The notes beneath the pieces are model-generated. The model saw nothing but the letters and a program-made list of their open reading frames with translations. It made no database searches and was not told where the DNA came from. Both the position numbers and the translations under genes were made by a program. Shown in pieces: positions 34,576-42,917 of a stretch of 55,564 nucleotides of DNA. This stretch comes from an uncultured Spirochaetales bacterium (GTDB lineage Bacteria > Spirochaetota > Spirochaetia > Sphaerochaetales > Sphaerochaetaceae), in NCBI GenBank assembly GCA_949285785.1, contig CASEAG010000007.1, forward strand, positions 1 through 55,564, given 5' to 3'. How positions within the stretch are numbered: position 1 is the stretch's first letter; each line of letters starts with the position of its first letter.

Positions 34576-35322
34576 TCAGGGCACCTTCTCCAGAAGATTC
34601 TCCTTTGTCGCCTTGACTATGAGCATCATGGGGCGCTCGAGCTCGCTCTCCAGCTCTGGATGTGCCTCCAGGAAGGCCTCGTCAGGCATGACCTCCCTCA
34701 CTGCATCAAGATGGAATGACAGGGCTATCAGAGGCTCCAGGATCTGGCTAAGCGTATGGTGGACCTTGCGGACGCTGCATCCAAGGAAGTTCGTGTCGCG
34801 CACGGAGGGACGGAAGTAGCCCTGCACTGGCCAGAAGAGACCATCCTCGTCCTTTTTGAACTCCTGCCTGATGCCCGCCGTGTACACAGGATGCTCGATG
34901 GTGAAGAGGAGCTGCCCTTGCCGCTTCAGCGTCCTGTGGATGAGTGCATAGACCTTGTCCAGATCCTCGATGTAGTGCAGGGCGAGGTTCGAGAAGACCA
35001 GGTCGAAGCCATCCTCGGGATACCGGTAGCCGAGAATGTCCTCCTGGATGAAGTCTATGTTCCTGTCGGGGAACTTCTCTCTTGCAACGGCGAGCATGCG
35101 CCCCGAAGAGTCCACTGCAGTGACGGATGCCGCCCCTTTCTCTGCGAAGAAGGCGCTGTGCCAGCCATAGCCGCAGCCGAGATCCAGCACATGCCTGCCC
35201 TCCACGGAGGGAATCAAAGGCTTCAGAGTGCTCCACTCCCCGCTTGCCTCAAGCCCGCCTTGGGAGCGATCCATCCTGCCGTAGGCCGAAAAGAAGGCCT
35301 CGTCATCGTATTGCGTCTTCAT
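34576..35322 (-). CDS. SAM-dependent class I methyltransferase
   Basis: 248-residue cytoplasmic methyltransferase. Motif I is HVLDLGCGYGWHSAFF (about 43-58), with the acidic motif II in VTAVDSS, motif IV GFDLVFSNLALHYIEDL and a post-motif TLKRQGQLLFTIEHP. The pattern is that of the UbiE/Tam-like group that acts on small molecules. GGAGGGCGGGAA supports the ATG at 35322. Substrate unknown. It lies 100 bases from the acetylesterase gene on the same strand. Confidence 0.88.
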   Translation of the reverse strand: MKTQYDDEAFFSAYGRMDRSQGGLEASGEWSTLKPLIPSVEGRHVLDLGCGYGWHSAFFAEKGAASVTAVDSSGRMLAVAREKFPDRNIDFIQEDILGYRYPEDGFDLVFSNLALHYIEDLDKVYALIHRTLKRQGQLLFTIEHPVYTAGIRQEFKKDEDGLFWPVQGYFRPSVRDTNFLGCSVRKVHHTLSQILEPLIALSFHLDAVREVMPDEAFLEAHPELESELERPMMLIVKATKENLLEKVP

Positions 35323-35422
35323 TTCCCGCCCTCCAGCCGGTGTCGGTTTCATGTCCAATTCCACTTTGCCTTCCATAGCCGCTGTGGCCAGGAAATCGGG
35401 AGATTCCTCATGCCATGCAGAG

Positions 35423-36091
35423 TCAGAGTCCCTTTCTCAGGAAAGGAAGATCGTAATCCCCCATCGCCTCGTACACGAGCCTTGCGATGGCACGGGCACC
35501 CTCAGGACGCAGATGCGTGTTGTCGCTCCTGCCCTCCGGATAGTTCTCATAGACGCCTGCAGGGAAGTTCATGAACCACTCCAGACTCTTCTCCTCGCCC
35601 ATGCGGTTGAGGATGGCCAGAGTGCGCTGCGTCATCTCCAGAAACGGGATCCCCTTCTCCCTTGCAACCGCCTCCATCGCCTCCGGATAGCCGAAATGGG
35701 TGTTCACCGCAACCCCGTTCTGGAAGTTGCGTCTGCTTATGGATGATGCCAGGATGACGGACACCCCCTTCTTCGAGAAGTTGTCAATCATGTAGCGCAG
35801 ATTCCTCCTGAAGCTTCCGTCCGGGTCGGTGTAGCGGAAGACCTCGGGCTTGTTCTCGTTGTGTCCGAACTGGATCAGGACCCAGTCGCCCTTTTGGGCC
35901 TTCCAGAAGCAGTCGTAGAAGACGCCCTCGAGGAGGATCATCTCTGTCGAGCGGCCGTTGAGGGCCATGTTGTCGAGAAGCCAGCCATCGGCAAGATAGG
36001 GCTGGAACATCTCGCCCCAGCCGGTCTCAGGACGGGCCGAAGCCTCCTTTACAGCACAGGTGGAATCACCAAGAAGAAACAGTGTCGCCAT
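35423..36091 (-). CDS. rhamnogalacturonan acetylesterase, CE12 SGNH type
   Basis: 222-residue SGNH hydrolase. Block I is FLLGDSTCA with Ser10, block II has NMALNGRST, block III FGHNENK with Gly and Asn, and block V SDNTHLRPEGA supplies Asp and His. This order matches RhgT/YesT enzymes that remove acetyl groups from rhamnogalacturonan. There is no signal peptide, so it would act on imported oligosaccharides together with GH105 and GH28. No ribosome site precedes the ATG; instead TAGATT lies seven bases upstream, as expected for a leaderless message. Confidence 0.88.
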   Translation of the reverse strand: MATLFLLGDSTCAVKEASARPETGWGEMFQPYLADGWLLDNMALNGRSTEMILLEGVFYDCFWKAQKGDWVLIQFGHNENKPEVFRYTDPDGSFRRNLRYMIDNFSKKGVSVILASSISRRNFQNGVAVNTHFGYPEAMEAVAREKGIPFLEMTQRTLAILNRMGEEKSLEWFMNFPAGVYENYPEGRSDNTHLRPEGARAIARLVYEAMGDYDLPFLRKGL

Positions 36092-36212
36092 ATGGGAGAA
36101 TCTAGCACGAAAGCACCCTTTGCGTCACTTCGCGGACACAGCAGTACAACAAGGCCCATACATTCCGTGTTTTCTTGGCACATCATCAGAATAAAGCCTG
36201 TGAATTTCCGTT

Positions 36213-36284
36213 TTGCACATTCTAAAAGCCATGATAGACTGAAAATGGAAAGACTGGTGGAGACTCCATCAGGACATCTCCACC
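36213..36284 (+). promoter_or_regulatory. hppA promoter and leader hairpin
   Basis: TTGCAC (36213-36218) and TAGACT (36235-36240) are 16 bases apart, which puts the transcript start near 36247. The leader then holds GGTGGAGA (36256-36263) and TCTCCACC (36277-36284), a perfect 8-bp stem, 30 bases before the start codon. The stem may affect message stability. Confidence 0.5.
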
Positions 36285-36314
36285 TCCCCGCATGAATCAA
36301 AGGAGGCGGAGCAC

Positions 36315-38384
36315 ATGCAGACATTCTTCATCCTATCGTTCCTGACATCCATACTTGCGTTCCTCTTCGCCCTGTATCTCTATCTCTGGGTGAAACGGCA
36401 GAAGGTCGTCAACGGAGAGATAGACAGGATCTCACTCCTGATCAAGAAGGGTGCCGACACCTTCATCGCCCGTGAATACAGGCTGCTTGGCATGTTCGCA
36501 GGCGTGGTGGCCCTCCTGATCCTGGTCCTGTTCCCCTCTCCCATCTGGAGCGGAAGACCCGTGGACAACATCATGACCGCAGTGGCCTATCTGGCGGGTA
36601 CGGCCCTGTCTGCACTGGCCGGCAAGATCGGCATACTCGTGGCCACGCTCTCAAACAGCAGGTGTGCCGAGAGCGCCCAGAAGGGTCTCAAGGACGCCTT
36701 CCTGGTCGGCTTCAGGGGAGGAGCGGTCATGGGACTCCTGGTCGTGGGCTGCTGCCTGTTCGGCGTCGCGGCCGTGCTGATGATCGCCGGCGACACGAGC
36801 GTGCTGCTGGGCTTCTCTTTCGGCGCAAGCTCCCTTGCCCTCTTCGCAAAGGCAGGAGGTGGAATCTTCACCAAGACGGCAGACGTCTCGGCCGATCTGA
36901 CGGGAAAGGTCGAGCTTGGAATCGCGGAGGATGATCCACGCAACCCCGCGGTCATAGCGGACAACGTGGGAGACAATGTCGGTGACGTCGCAGGAATGGG
37001 GGCGGACCTGTTCGACTCGAACGTGGCGGCCATGACCAGCGCCCTGGTCATCGCACAGGGTCTGGCAATGCCCGGCCTGGCCGCGATGGAGATGGTGCTG
37101 TGCTACTCCCTTCTCGGGCTCTTCGCCTCGATAATAGGAATCGCAACGGCGCGTGTCGGAAAGGACGGCAATCCGACAAGGGCGCTGAACAGCTCCACCT
37201 ATGTCACGACCGCGATCTTCCTGGCGCTTACGGCCGGAGCCACGGTCCTGTTCGAAGGCTTCTCCTGGAGGATCTGGCTGTCATCTGCCACGGGCCTGAT
37301 CGTCGGACTGGTCATCGGACTGACCACAGACTACTTCACCGACGACACGAAGCCCATAGTGAAGAGGGTTGCTCATGCCTCGGCGTCGGGACCCGCCTTC
37401 ACCATCCTGTCGGGAACCAGCTACGGCTTCATCTCGTGTCTGCCGGCCATGGTCGGCATCGCACTGTCCGCACTCATCTCATACCAGCTTTGCGCTCCCA
37501 TGGGTGACGGCTGCGCGATCTTCGGCATCGCGATGTCGGCGGTCGGAATGCTGTCGATCGTCGGCATGATCATCTCCAACGACGCATACGGACCGATCGT
37601 CGACAACGCCAGGGGTCTGGCGGAGATGGGAGGTCTTGGAGAGGACACCATAAGGACAGCGGACGAACTGGACAGCGCCGGCAACACGGTCAAGGCCGTC
37701 ACCAAGGGCTTCTCGATCGGAGCCGCCGGTCTCACGGTCATCTCCCTGCTGGGAGCATTCATGTCGGAGACAAACGTCGCGCTGGCCCAGCTGGGCAAGG
37801 AGGCGATCAAGGGATTCGACATCATGGACCCGACTGTGTTCTTCGGCCTCCTGGTCGGAGCCTCGATACCCGCCGTCTTCTCCGCCATGCTCATCCTCGG
37901 CGTCGACAAGAACGCACAGCGCATGGTCGCAGAGATACACCGCCAGTTCGACACCATCGTGGGCCTGAAGGAGGGAAAGGCGGATCCCGACTATTCGAAG
38001 TGCATCGACATCGCCACGCGCGGCGCGCTTCGCGAGCTGATTCCGGCAGGCATGGTCGCGATCGTCACCACCCTTCTGGTCGGCTTCATCGCCGGTCCTG
38101 CGGCAATCGGCGGCTTCCTGGTGGGCAACATAGTAAGCGGCCTTCTGCTCGCCCTGTTCATGTCGAACGCCGGCGGGCTGTGGGACAACTCGAAGAAGTA
38201 CGTCGAATCCGGAGAGGAAGGCGGCAAGGGCAGCGACGCCCACAAGGCCGCCGTCATCGGCGACACGGTGGGAGATCCATACAAGGACACCGCAGGACCT
38301 TCGATAAACACCCAGATCACGGTCGTCTCGCTGGTAGCATCCCTGGCTTCGGCGCTATTCGCATCGTTCTCGCTCTTCGGCTGA
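36315..38384 (+). CDS. hppA: membrane proton-pumping pyrophosphatase, K+-independent type
   Basis: 689-residue V-type pyrophosphatase with about 16 helices. It hydrolyses pyrophosphate and pumps protons. Catalytic motifs are GGGIFTKTADVSADLTGKVE with EDDPRNPAVIADNVGDNVGD right behind it, DNARGLAEM, and the C-terminal GDTVGDPYKDTAGPSINTQI. Residue 460, in GNTVKAVTKGF, is Lys; in this family Lys marks K+-independent enzymes and Ala the K+-dependent ones. AAAGGAGGCGGAGCAC gives the start. It is a single-gene unit with its own promoter and terminator. It would recycle pyrophosphate from biosynthesis into membrane energy. Confidence 0.95.
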   Translation: MQTFFILSFLTSILAFLFALYLYLWVKRQKVVNGEIDRISLLIKKGADTFIAREYRLLGMFAGVVALLILVLFPSPIWSGRPVDNIMTAVAYLAGTALSALAGKIGILVATLSNSRCAESAQKGLKDAFLVGFRGGAVMGLLVVGCCLFGVAAVLMIAGDTSVLLGFSFGASSLALFAKAGGGIFTKTADVSADLTGKVELGIAEDDPRNPAVIADNVGDNVGDVAGMGADLFDSNVAAMTSALVIAQGLAMPGLAAMEMVLCYSLLGLFASIIGIATARVGKDGNPTRALNSSTYVTTAIFLALTAGATVLFEGFSWRIWLSSATGLIVGLVIGLTTDYFTDDTKPIVKRVAHASASGPAFTILSGTSYGFISCLPAMVGIALSALISYQLCAPMGDGCAIFGIAMSAVGMLSIVGMIISNDAYGPIVDNARGLAEMGGLGEDTIRTADELDSAGNTVKAVTKGFSIGAAGLTVISLLGAFMSETNVALAQLGKEAIKGFDIMDPTVFFGLLVGASIPAVFSAMLILGVDKNAQRMVAEIHRQFDTIVGLKEGKADPDYSKCIDIATRGALRELIPAGMVAIVTTLLVGFIAGPAAIGGFLVGNIVSGLLLALFMSNAGGLWDNSKKYVESGEEGGKGSDAHKAAVIGDTVGDPYKDTAGPSINTQITVVSLVASLASALFASFSLFG

Positions 38385-38408
38385 CGAAGTCTTCGGATTC
38401 GATCGACA

Positions 38409-38437
38409 GGACCGGGCCGCCAAAGCCCGGTCCTTTT
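38409..38437 (+). terminator. terminator of hppA
   Basis: GGACCGGGC and GCCCGGTCC form a perfect 9-bp stem with a 7-base loop, followed by TTTT. Confidence 0.88.
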
Positions 38438-38508
38438 GACATGACAGCCTTCCCTCTTGTCTGACAAAATGCTAATGTTTGTCGAAAACCAATCCAGGGA
38501 GGCGCATC

Positions 38509-39246
38509 TTGTCCTATCTCGAAAGCGCGAACTCGCTGCCGCTGTACCTCATAGTCGGCGTCGTACTTCTCTTCATAGCAGGGCTTTGCCTGCTGTTCAT
38601 CGTCAAAAGCTATCGTGCTGGTCTTGCGATCGGCATGGACAGAAAGGTCCTCATAAAGGCCGTGACGTCATCCGCATCGTTCACCGTCCTGCCATCCATC
38701 TCCATACTTCTTGGCGTCATCGCCCTGGCGGGAAGTCTCGGCGTGCCTGTGGCCTGGCTCCGTCTGTCGGTCATAGGTAACCTGCAGTACGAGGCCACCG
38801 TGGCCGAGATGGCGGCAGAGAACATGGGCACCTCGCTTGACAGCTCGCTGCTCACGCTGGACCATCTGGTGACCATACTCGCCGTGATGACGTTCGGCAT
38901 CATCTGGGGCTGTCTCCTGTCGATCTTCACGATGAAGAAGTACTCCTCGAAGCTGGCCATAGGCAGAACCACGTCCGGAAATGGCGGAGGCTTCGCCTCG
39001 ATCGCCATGACGGCCATGATGATAGGACTGTGCTCGACCTTCGTGGGCAGCTACCTGTCACAGGCGCTGAGGACGACGACGTTCGTGCCCTTCCTCACGG
39101 CCCTGGTGTCGGCACTCTTCATGGCGCTGTTCGACGCACTCTCCAGGAGACGGTCGCTGCAGTTCCTGGACAGCTTCTCGCTGGCCCTCTCGATGCTTGC
39201 AGGCATGATCGGCAGCATCATCTTCACCATAGGAGGCATCAGATGA
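38509..39246 (+). CDS. multi-pass membrane protein, DUF5058-like
   Basis: 245 residues with about six membrane segments. YLIVGVVLLFIAGLCLLFIV opens the chain; later come SFTVLPSISILLGVIALAG, LRLSVIGNLQYEAT (conserved-looking, polar), FGIIWGCLLSIFTMKKYSSK and a final LAGMIGSIIFTIGG. It resembles DUF5058 as I remember that family; no search was run. GGGAGG eight bases before the TTG at 38509 fixes the start. The next gene overlaps in ATGA and a peptidase gene follows, so the three are one operon. A transport role is inferred. Confidence 0.72.
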   Translation: MSYLESANSLPLYLIVGVVLLFIAGLCLLFIVKSYRAGLAIGMDRKVLIKAVTSSASFTVLPSISILLGVIALAGSLGVPVAWLRLSVIGNLQYEATVAEMAAENMGTSLDSSLLTLDHLVTILAVMTFGIIWGCLLSIFTMKKYSSKLAIGRTTSGNGGGFASIAMTAMMIGLCSTFVGSYLSQALRTTTFVPFLTALVSALFMALFDALSRRRSLQFLDSFSLALSMLAGMIGSIIFTIGGIR

Positions 39247-39935
39247 ACATCAAGGAAGGGACATTCTCATACGAGGACTACACGGCCTCGATTCACAAAA
39301 GCGGTCGCATCGGGCTGTCCATAGCCCTGGTCATGCTGCTTGCCGCGCCGTTCGTATTCAGCCTCGTCACAGGAGCATCGATACAGTGGGACGGTTTCGC
39401 CAAGGCGTCCATAGCGGTGTGCATAATCTACATCCCGTCGTGCATCGTCGAATACCTGATCTACGTTCCTCTGCTTGGACCGGGTGCAAGCTATCTGGCA
39501 TTCATCACGGGAAACATCACGAACCTGAAGCTTCCATGCGCCTTCAACGCAAGGGAGACGGCCGGAGCAGAGGTCGGCTCGAAGGAGAACGAGATCGTCT
39601 CCACCCTGTCTGTAGCCACGAGCAGCCTCGTGACGATGCTCGTCATCTTCATCGGAGTCCTGGCCCTCATACCGCTGACACCGCTTCTGGAGAACCCCGT
39701 CCTCAAGCCGGCCTTCGACAACGTCATCCCCGCCCTCTTCGGAGCCCTGGGCTTCCAGTACTTCCGAAAGAGCCTGAAGCTGACCGCGATTCCGCTGGTC
39801 TTCATGACGGCGCTGTGCGTGGCCGTTCCCTCGATGACAGGTTCGACGAGTTTCCTGATAATAGCATGTGGCGCTCTGGCGATCGGAGCCGGATACGTCT
39901 TCTTCCGCAAGGGCTGGATCGGAGAGGTGAAGTGA
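39243..39935 (+). CDS. multi-pass membrane protein, partner of the DUF5058-like protein
   Basis: 230 residues with about six membrane segments: IGLSIALVMLLAAPFVFSLV, AVCIIYIPSCIVEYLIYVPL, a polar stretch GASYLAFITGNITNLKLPCA then FNARETAGAEVGSKENEIVS, LVTMLVIFIGVLALIPLTPL, and two at the C-terminus. The loop GxxxYLAFITGN(I/T)xNLKxP is striking and looks like a functional site inside the membrane. No family name comes to mind. It overlaps both neighbours by four bases or fewer (ATGA and TGATG), so the products are probably made in equal amounts and act as one complex. Confidence 0.7.
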   Translation: MNIKEGTFSYEDYTASIHKSGRIGLSIALVMLLAAPFVFSLVTGASIQWDGFAKASIAVCIIYIPSCIVEYLIYVPLLGPGASYLAFITGNITNLKLPCAFNARETAGAEVGSKENEIVSTLSVATSSLVTMLVIFIGVLALIPLTPLLENPVLKPAFDNVIPALFGALGFQYFRKSLKLTAIPLVFMTALCVAVPSMTGSTSFLIIACGALAIGAGYVFFRKGWIGEVK

Positions 39936-41239
39936 TGAAGCTGGAAGAGAAGCTTTCAAGGATGATACAGTGCGAGACCGTCAGCCAGGCAGGTGTCGAC
40001 AACAGCGCGAAGTTCCTGGCATTCCATGAAGTGCTCAGGCAGCTGTTCCCGAACGTCTTCGCTCATTGCCAGATCGAGAAGTTCGGCCAGGCCCTTCTCG
40101 TCAGATGGCAGGGCAAGACCAATCACGACCAGCCAATAATCCTGATGAGCCATCAGGATGTCGTGGAGGCAAGCGGCAAGTGGTCACATGAGCCCTTCTC
40201 CGGCGATATCGCGGACGGTCGGGTCTGGGGACGCGGAACCGTCGACACGAAGGGCTCCCTCATGTGCATCTTCGAGGCCCTGGACGAACTCATCGGACAG
40301 GGATACGAACCCGGGAGGGACATCTACATCTCCTCATCCGACGGCGAGGAGGTCAGCGGAGAGGGGGCACTGCTTGCGGCGAAGGCCCTCGAGGAGCGCG
40401 GCATAAGACCCCTCCTCGTCCTGGACGAAGGCGGCATGATCAAGGCAGAGCCCATAAAGGGCGCCAAGGGGCGCTTCGCGATGATGGGCACTCTCGAGAA
40501 GGGAACTTGCAACTTCCGCTTCGTCGCACGCGGCATGGGCGGACACGCCTCCGCACCCGGCAGGAACACCCCGCTGGTAAGACTTGGAGAGTTCATGAGC
40601 GACATCGAGCACCACGATCCCTTCAGGGCGAAGATGAACGCGACCACCATCGAGATGTTCCGTCGCCTGGGTCCGACGATGAAGGGTCCATTGGGCTTCA
40701 TACTCACGCATGCGAAGGCGTTCTCTCCGCTTCTGGAGAGGCTTCTGCCTAAGGTGAACAGGCTCGCCACCGCCATGATAAAGACGACATGCGCCTTCAC
40801 CACGGCACATGGAGCCGAAGGTCTTAACGTGCTGCCCGAAAAGGCATACGTTACGGCCAACTGCCGAGTCATCCATCATCAGGATGCGGACGAGACGTAC
40901 AGGATACTCGCCGAGAAGGCGAGGAAGTACGGTCTCGAGACCGAGATCATCAACAGCGGAAGAGCCTGCCCTGTGGTGGACCATGACAGCCCGGTATTCC
41001 ACAAGGTGGAGGATGCCATCCGGCAGTCCTTCCCCGGCGTCATCCCCTGCCCTTACGCGATGACAGGCGGAACCGATGCCAAGCATTTCTCCTCGATATG
41101 CGACAACGTCATACGCTTCGCTCCGCTGGAGATCGACGACCAGCAGTACGGATCGATCCACGGCATCGACGAGAACATCTCGATATCCACGCTGAAGGGC
41201 GGAGTCGAGTTCTACAAGCTCATCGTGAAGTCGTTCTGA
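39935..41239 (+). CDS. M20-family metallopeptidase
   Basis: 434-residue dizinc peptidase of the M20 (ArgE/DapE/CPG2/PepV) family. MSHQDVV (about 70) carries the first metal His and Asp; GRGTVDTKGSLMC the bridging Asp; SSDGEEVSGEG the catalytic Glu pair; GGTDAKHFSSICDNVIRFAP the last ligand His. The middle lid domain contains GMGGHASAPGRNTP. It is cytoplasmic. It would cleave a short peptide or acyl-amino acid, quite possibly one brought in by the two membrane proteins with which it is translationally coupled. Confidence 0.9.
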   Translation: MKLEEKLSRMIQCETVSQAGVDNSAKFLAFHEVLRQLFPNVFAHCQIEKFGQALLVRWQGKTNHDQPIILMSHQDVVEASGKWSHEPFSGDIADGRVWGRGTVDTKGSLMCIFEALDELIGQGYEPGRDIYISSSDGEEVSGEGALLAAKALEERGIRPLLVLDEGGMIKAEPIKGAKGRFAMMGTLEKGTCNFRFVARGMGGHASAPGRNTPLVRLGEFMSDIEHHDPFRAKMNATTIEMFRRLGPTMKGPLGFILTHAKAFSPLLERLLPKVNRLATAMIKTTCAFTTAHGAEGLNVLPEKAYVTANCRVIHHQDADETYRILAEKARKYGLETEIINSGRACPVVDHDSPVFHKVEDAIRQSFPGVIPCPYAMTGGTDAKHFSSICDNVIRFAPLEIDDQQYGSIHGIDENISISTLKGGVEFYKLIVKSF

Positions 41240-41255
41240 GAGAAAAACAAAGACA

Positions 41256-41299
41256 AAACGTAGGACGGGTTGGTGGTGTAATCAATCCGTCCTGCGTTT
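41256..41299. terminator. bidirectional terminator between the M20 and restriction genes
   Basis: AAACGTAGGACGG and CCGTCCTGCGTTT form a 13-bp stem (one G-T pair). On the minus strand it is followed by TTTTGTCTTTGTTTTT, a strong tail for the restriction gene; on the plus strand the tail is TTTC only. Confidence 0.8.
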
Positions 41300-41312
41300 C
41301 ACTGCAGAGTGG

Positions 41313-42800
41313 TCAGATATCTATCCCAAGTCCTTTGACGACGGAAACCATGTACCGCTGGTTTAACCAGAAGGATTGCTTAGTCATCCAGTCTCCGTTT
41401 GGTAGCTTGAATGCAAACTCTGGACCGGCCTTGTAATTATTGACGTAAACATGTCCCTTGATTTCGTGATACGAGTATTTCGAGTGAGGGCGGACATGAG
41501 CAATCGACCCAGGAATTCCCATACCAGGCAAGTCGTTTTCTATACGCACGCTACCATTGTTTAGAAATGTTGGAATGAGTGTGACTCCATTTGTCAGCTT
41601 GGCCTTTGTTCGCAACCAGCAATCCTGTAAGCCTCCGTAAATGTCTGTCTCGCTCATGGCCCAGAACCCGGATCCCAGGAAACGGCATACTTCGGAACCA
41701 TCCACCTTCTCTTTTCGCCAAATCGACAACAGGAACCTTGTCCCTTCAAAGTAGTCACAAAGGGCGGAATTCTCAAAAGAATCTTCATCGAAGACGCTTA
41801 GGAAATCTGATACGGGAAGAGATATGGACTCTTTCAAGGTTCCGTTCTCCTCAAAACGGATAGTCTTCAGAACAATATTCGCCTTCAGGAACTCTTCGCA
41901 TCGGTTGGAACGGACACCAAGCATGCGGAAAGAAAGATTTGACCATGAACTCCTTGCCGAAATCTCATATCCGACTTGCTCAGCTATTTCAATGTCGGTC
42001 ATTCCGATGAATCTTGACATCCGCTTGAGTGCTACAGTCTCAAAATCCCCACCTATCCTCTCCGCACGAACATAAGTGTCGCGGTCGTTCATGATGTAAT
42101 TGTTCTGCAGATAAGTCATATATGATGTCTTCAGACAAAAGGCCCGAGGTTTGGCCAAGGCAAACGGAGGATACCCTTGTCGTTTCATGGAAGAACCGTC
42201 TGCACCTTTGGTACAGGCTCCCAGATATTTCGTCATAGCCTCCGAAAGCTCGTTCGCCCTTCCCTGATAGACATAAGACATGATATCCGTCCAGTCCTGG
42301 CGGATTGTGGGCAAGTCTTCTGCTGGAACTGTGAACATAGTGACTTTGCAGAACGGAAAATCACCTCGATCTAGTCCCTTATGTTCGGATGGCCGCTTGT
42401 AGACACATAAAAGAATCCTTGCAAGCTTCTGCGCCAAGTGCGTCTCTTCGAATCGCTTGTTCCGACCTTCAATCTCATTGTCCTTGGGCTGATAACTGAT
42501 CATCGTTATGACAAGTCTCTCTCCAGCCTTCCACTTCTGCGTCGTAGTCTCTTCAACAGGAGTCGCTTTCAGTTCGACACCAAGCTCCTTGAAATCCGGA
42601 CTTTGATTGTTGTTGACCTTCAAACCAAGCGCCTCTTCGACGATATTTCCAATACTCCCCTTGTGGTTGATTGACTCCAGAAGCTTGCTTGCTTTTTCCG
42701 CATCCGGCGCATATGATGCAACTTCACGCACCGTCTCTCCCAGAATCAGACTGCGTACTGAAAACTCCAATGCTTCGACAGACGTCAAATCGACTTTCAC
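41313..42800 (-). CDS. Sau3AI/MutH-family type II restriction endonuclease
   Basis: 495 residues, near the 489 of Sau3AI. The N-terminal half has the MutH/Sau3AI catalytic core: GSIGNIVEEALGLK followed by SPDFKELGVELKATP, giving D-x6-E-x-K. The C-terminal half repeats a MutH-like layout without the catalytic residues (HEIKGHVYVNNYKAGPEF), as in Sau3AI where it binds a second site. Recognition of GATC is therefore likely. The start is a GTG at 42800 with GGGAGG eight bases upstream; a TTG further up (42815) lies in the ribosome site. It follows the methyltransferase gene after 117 bases. Lower GC than the neighbourhood points to transfer. Confidence 0.87.
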   Translation of the reverse strand: MKVDLTSVEALEFSVRSLILGETVREVASYAPDAEKASKLLESINHKGSIGNIVEEALGLKVNNNQSPDFKELGVELKATPVEETTTQKWKAGERLVITMISYQPKDNEIEGRNKRFEETHLAQKLARILLCVYKRPSEHKGLDRGDFPFCKVTMFTVPAEDLPTIRQDWTDIMSYVYQGRANELSEAMTKYLGACTKGADGSSMKRQGYPPFALAKPRAFCLKTSYMTYLQNNYIMNDRDTYVRAERIGGDFETVALKRMSRFIGMTDIEIAEQVGYEISARSSWSNLSFRMLGVRSNRCEEFLKANIVLKTIRFEENGTLKESISLPVSDFLSVFDEDSFENSALCDYFEGTRFLLSIWRKEKVDGSEVCRFLGSGFWAMSETDIYGGLQDCWLRTKAKLTNGVTLIPTFLNNGSVRIENDLPGMGIPGSIAHVRPHSKYSYHEIKGHVYVNNYKAGPEFAFKLPNGDWMTKQSFWLNQRYMVSVVKGLGIDI

Positions 42801-42827
42801 CCGGTAGCCTCCCAATGTTCACAAGTA

Positions 42828-42861
42828 GACTACCACAATCAGGCAAACACTACCAAATCAG
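42828..42861 (-). promoter_or_regulatory. direct repeat before the restriction gene
   Basis: On the minus strand CTGATTTGGTAGTG (42861-42848) is followed by CTGATTGTGGTAGTC (42842-42828), two copies about 19-20 bases apart just upstream of the endonuclease ribosome site. It may be an operator that delays endonuclease expression. Confidence 0.4.
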
Positions 42862-42917
42862 AATTTGATAAAACCCATATCTCAGCATGAAATAGCGACA
42901 GCGTAGGTTTTAGGATA

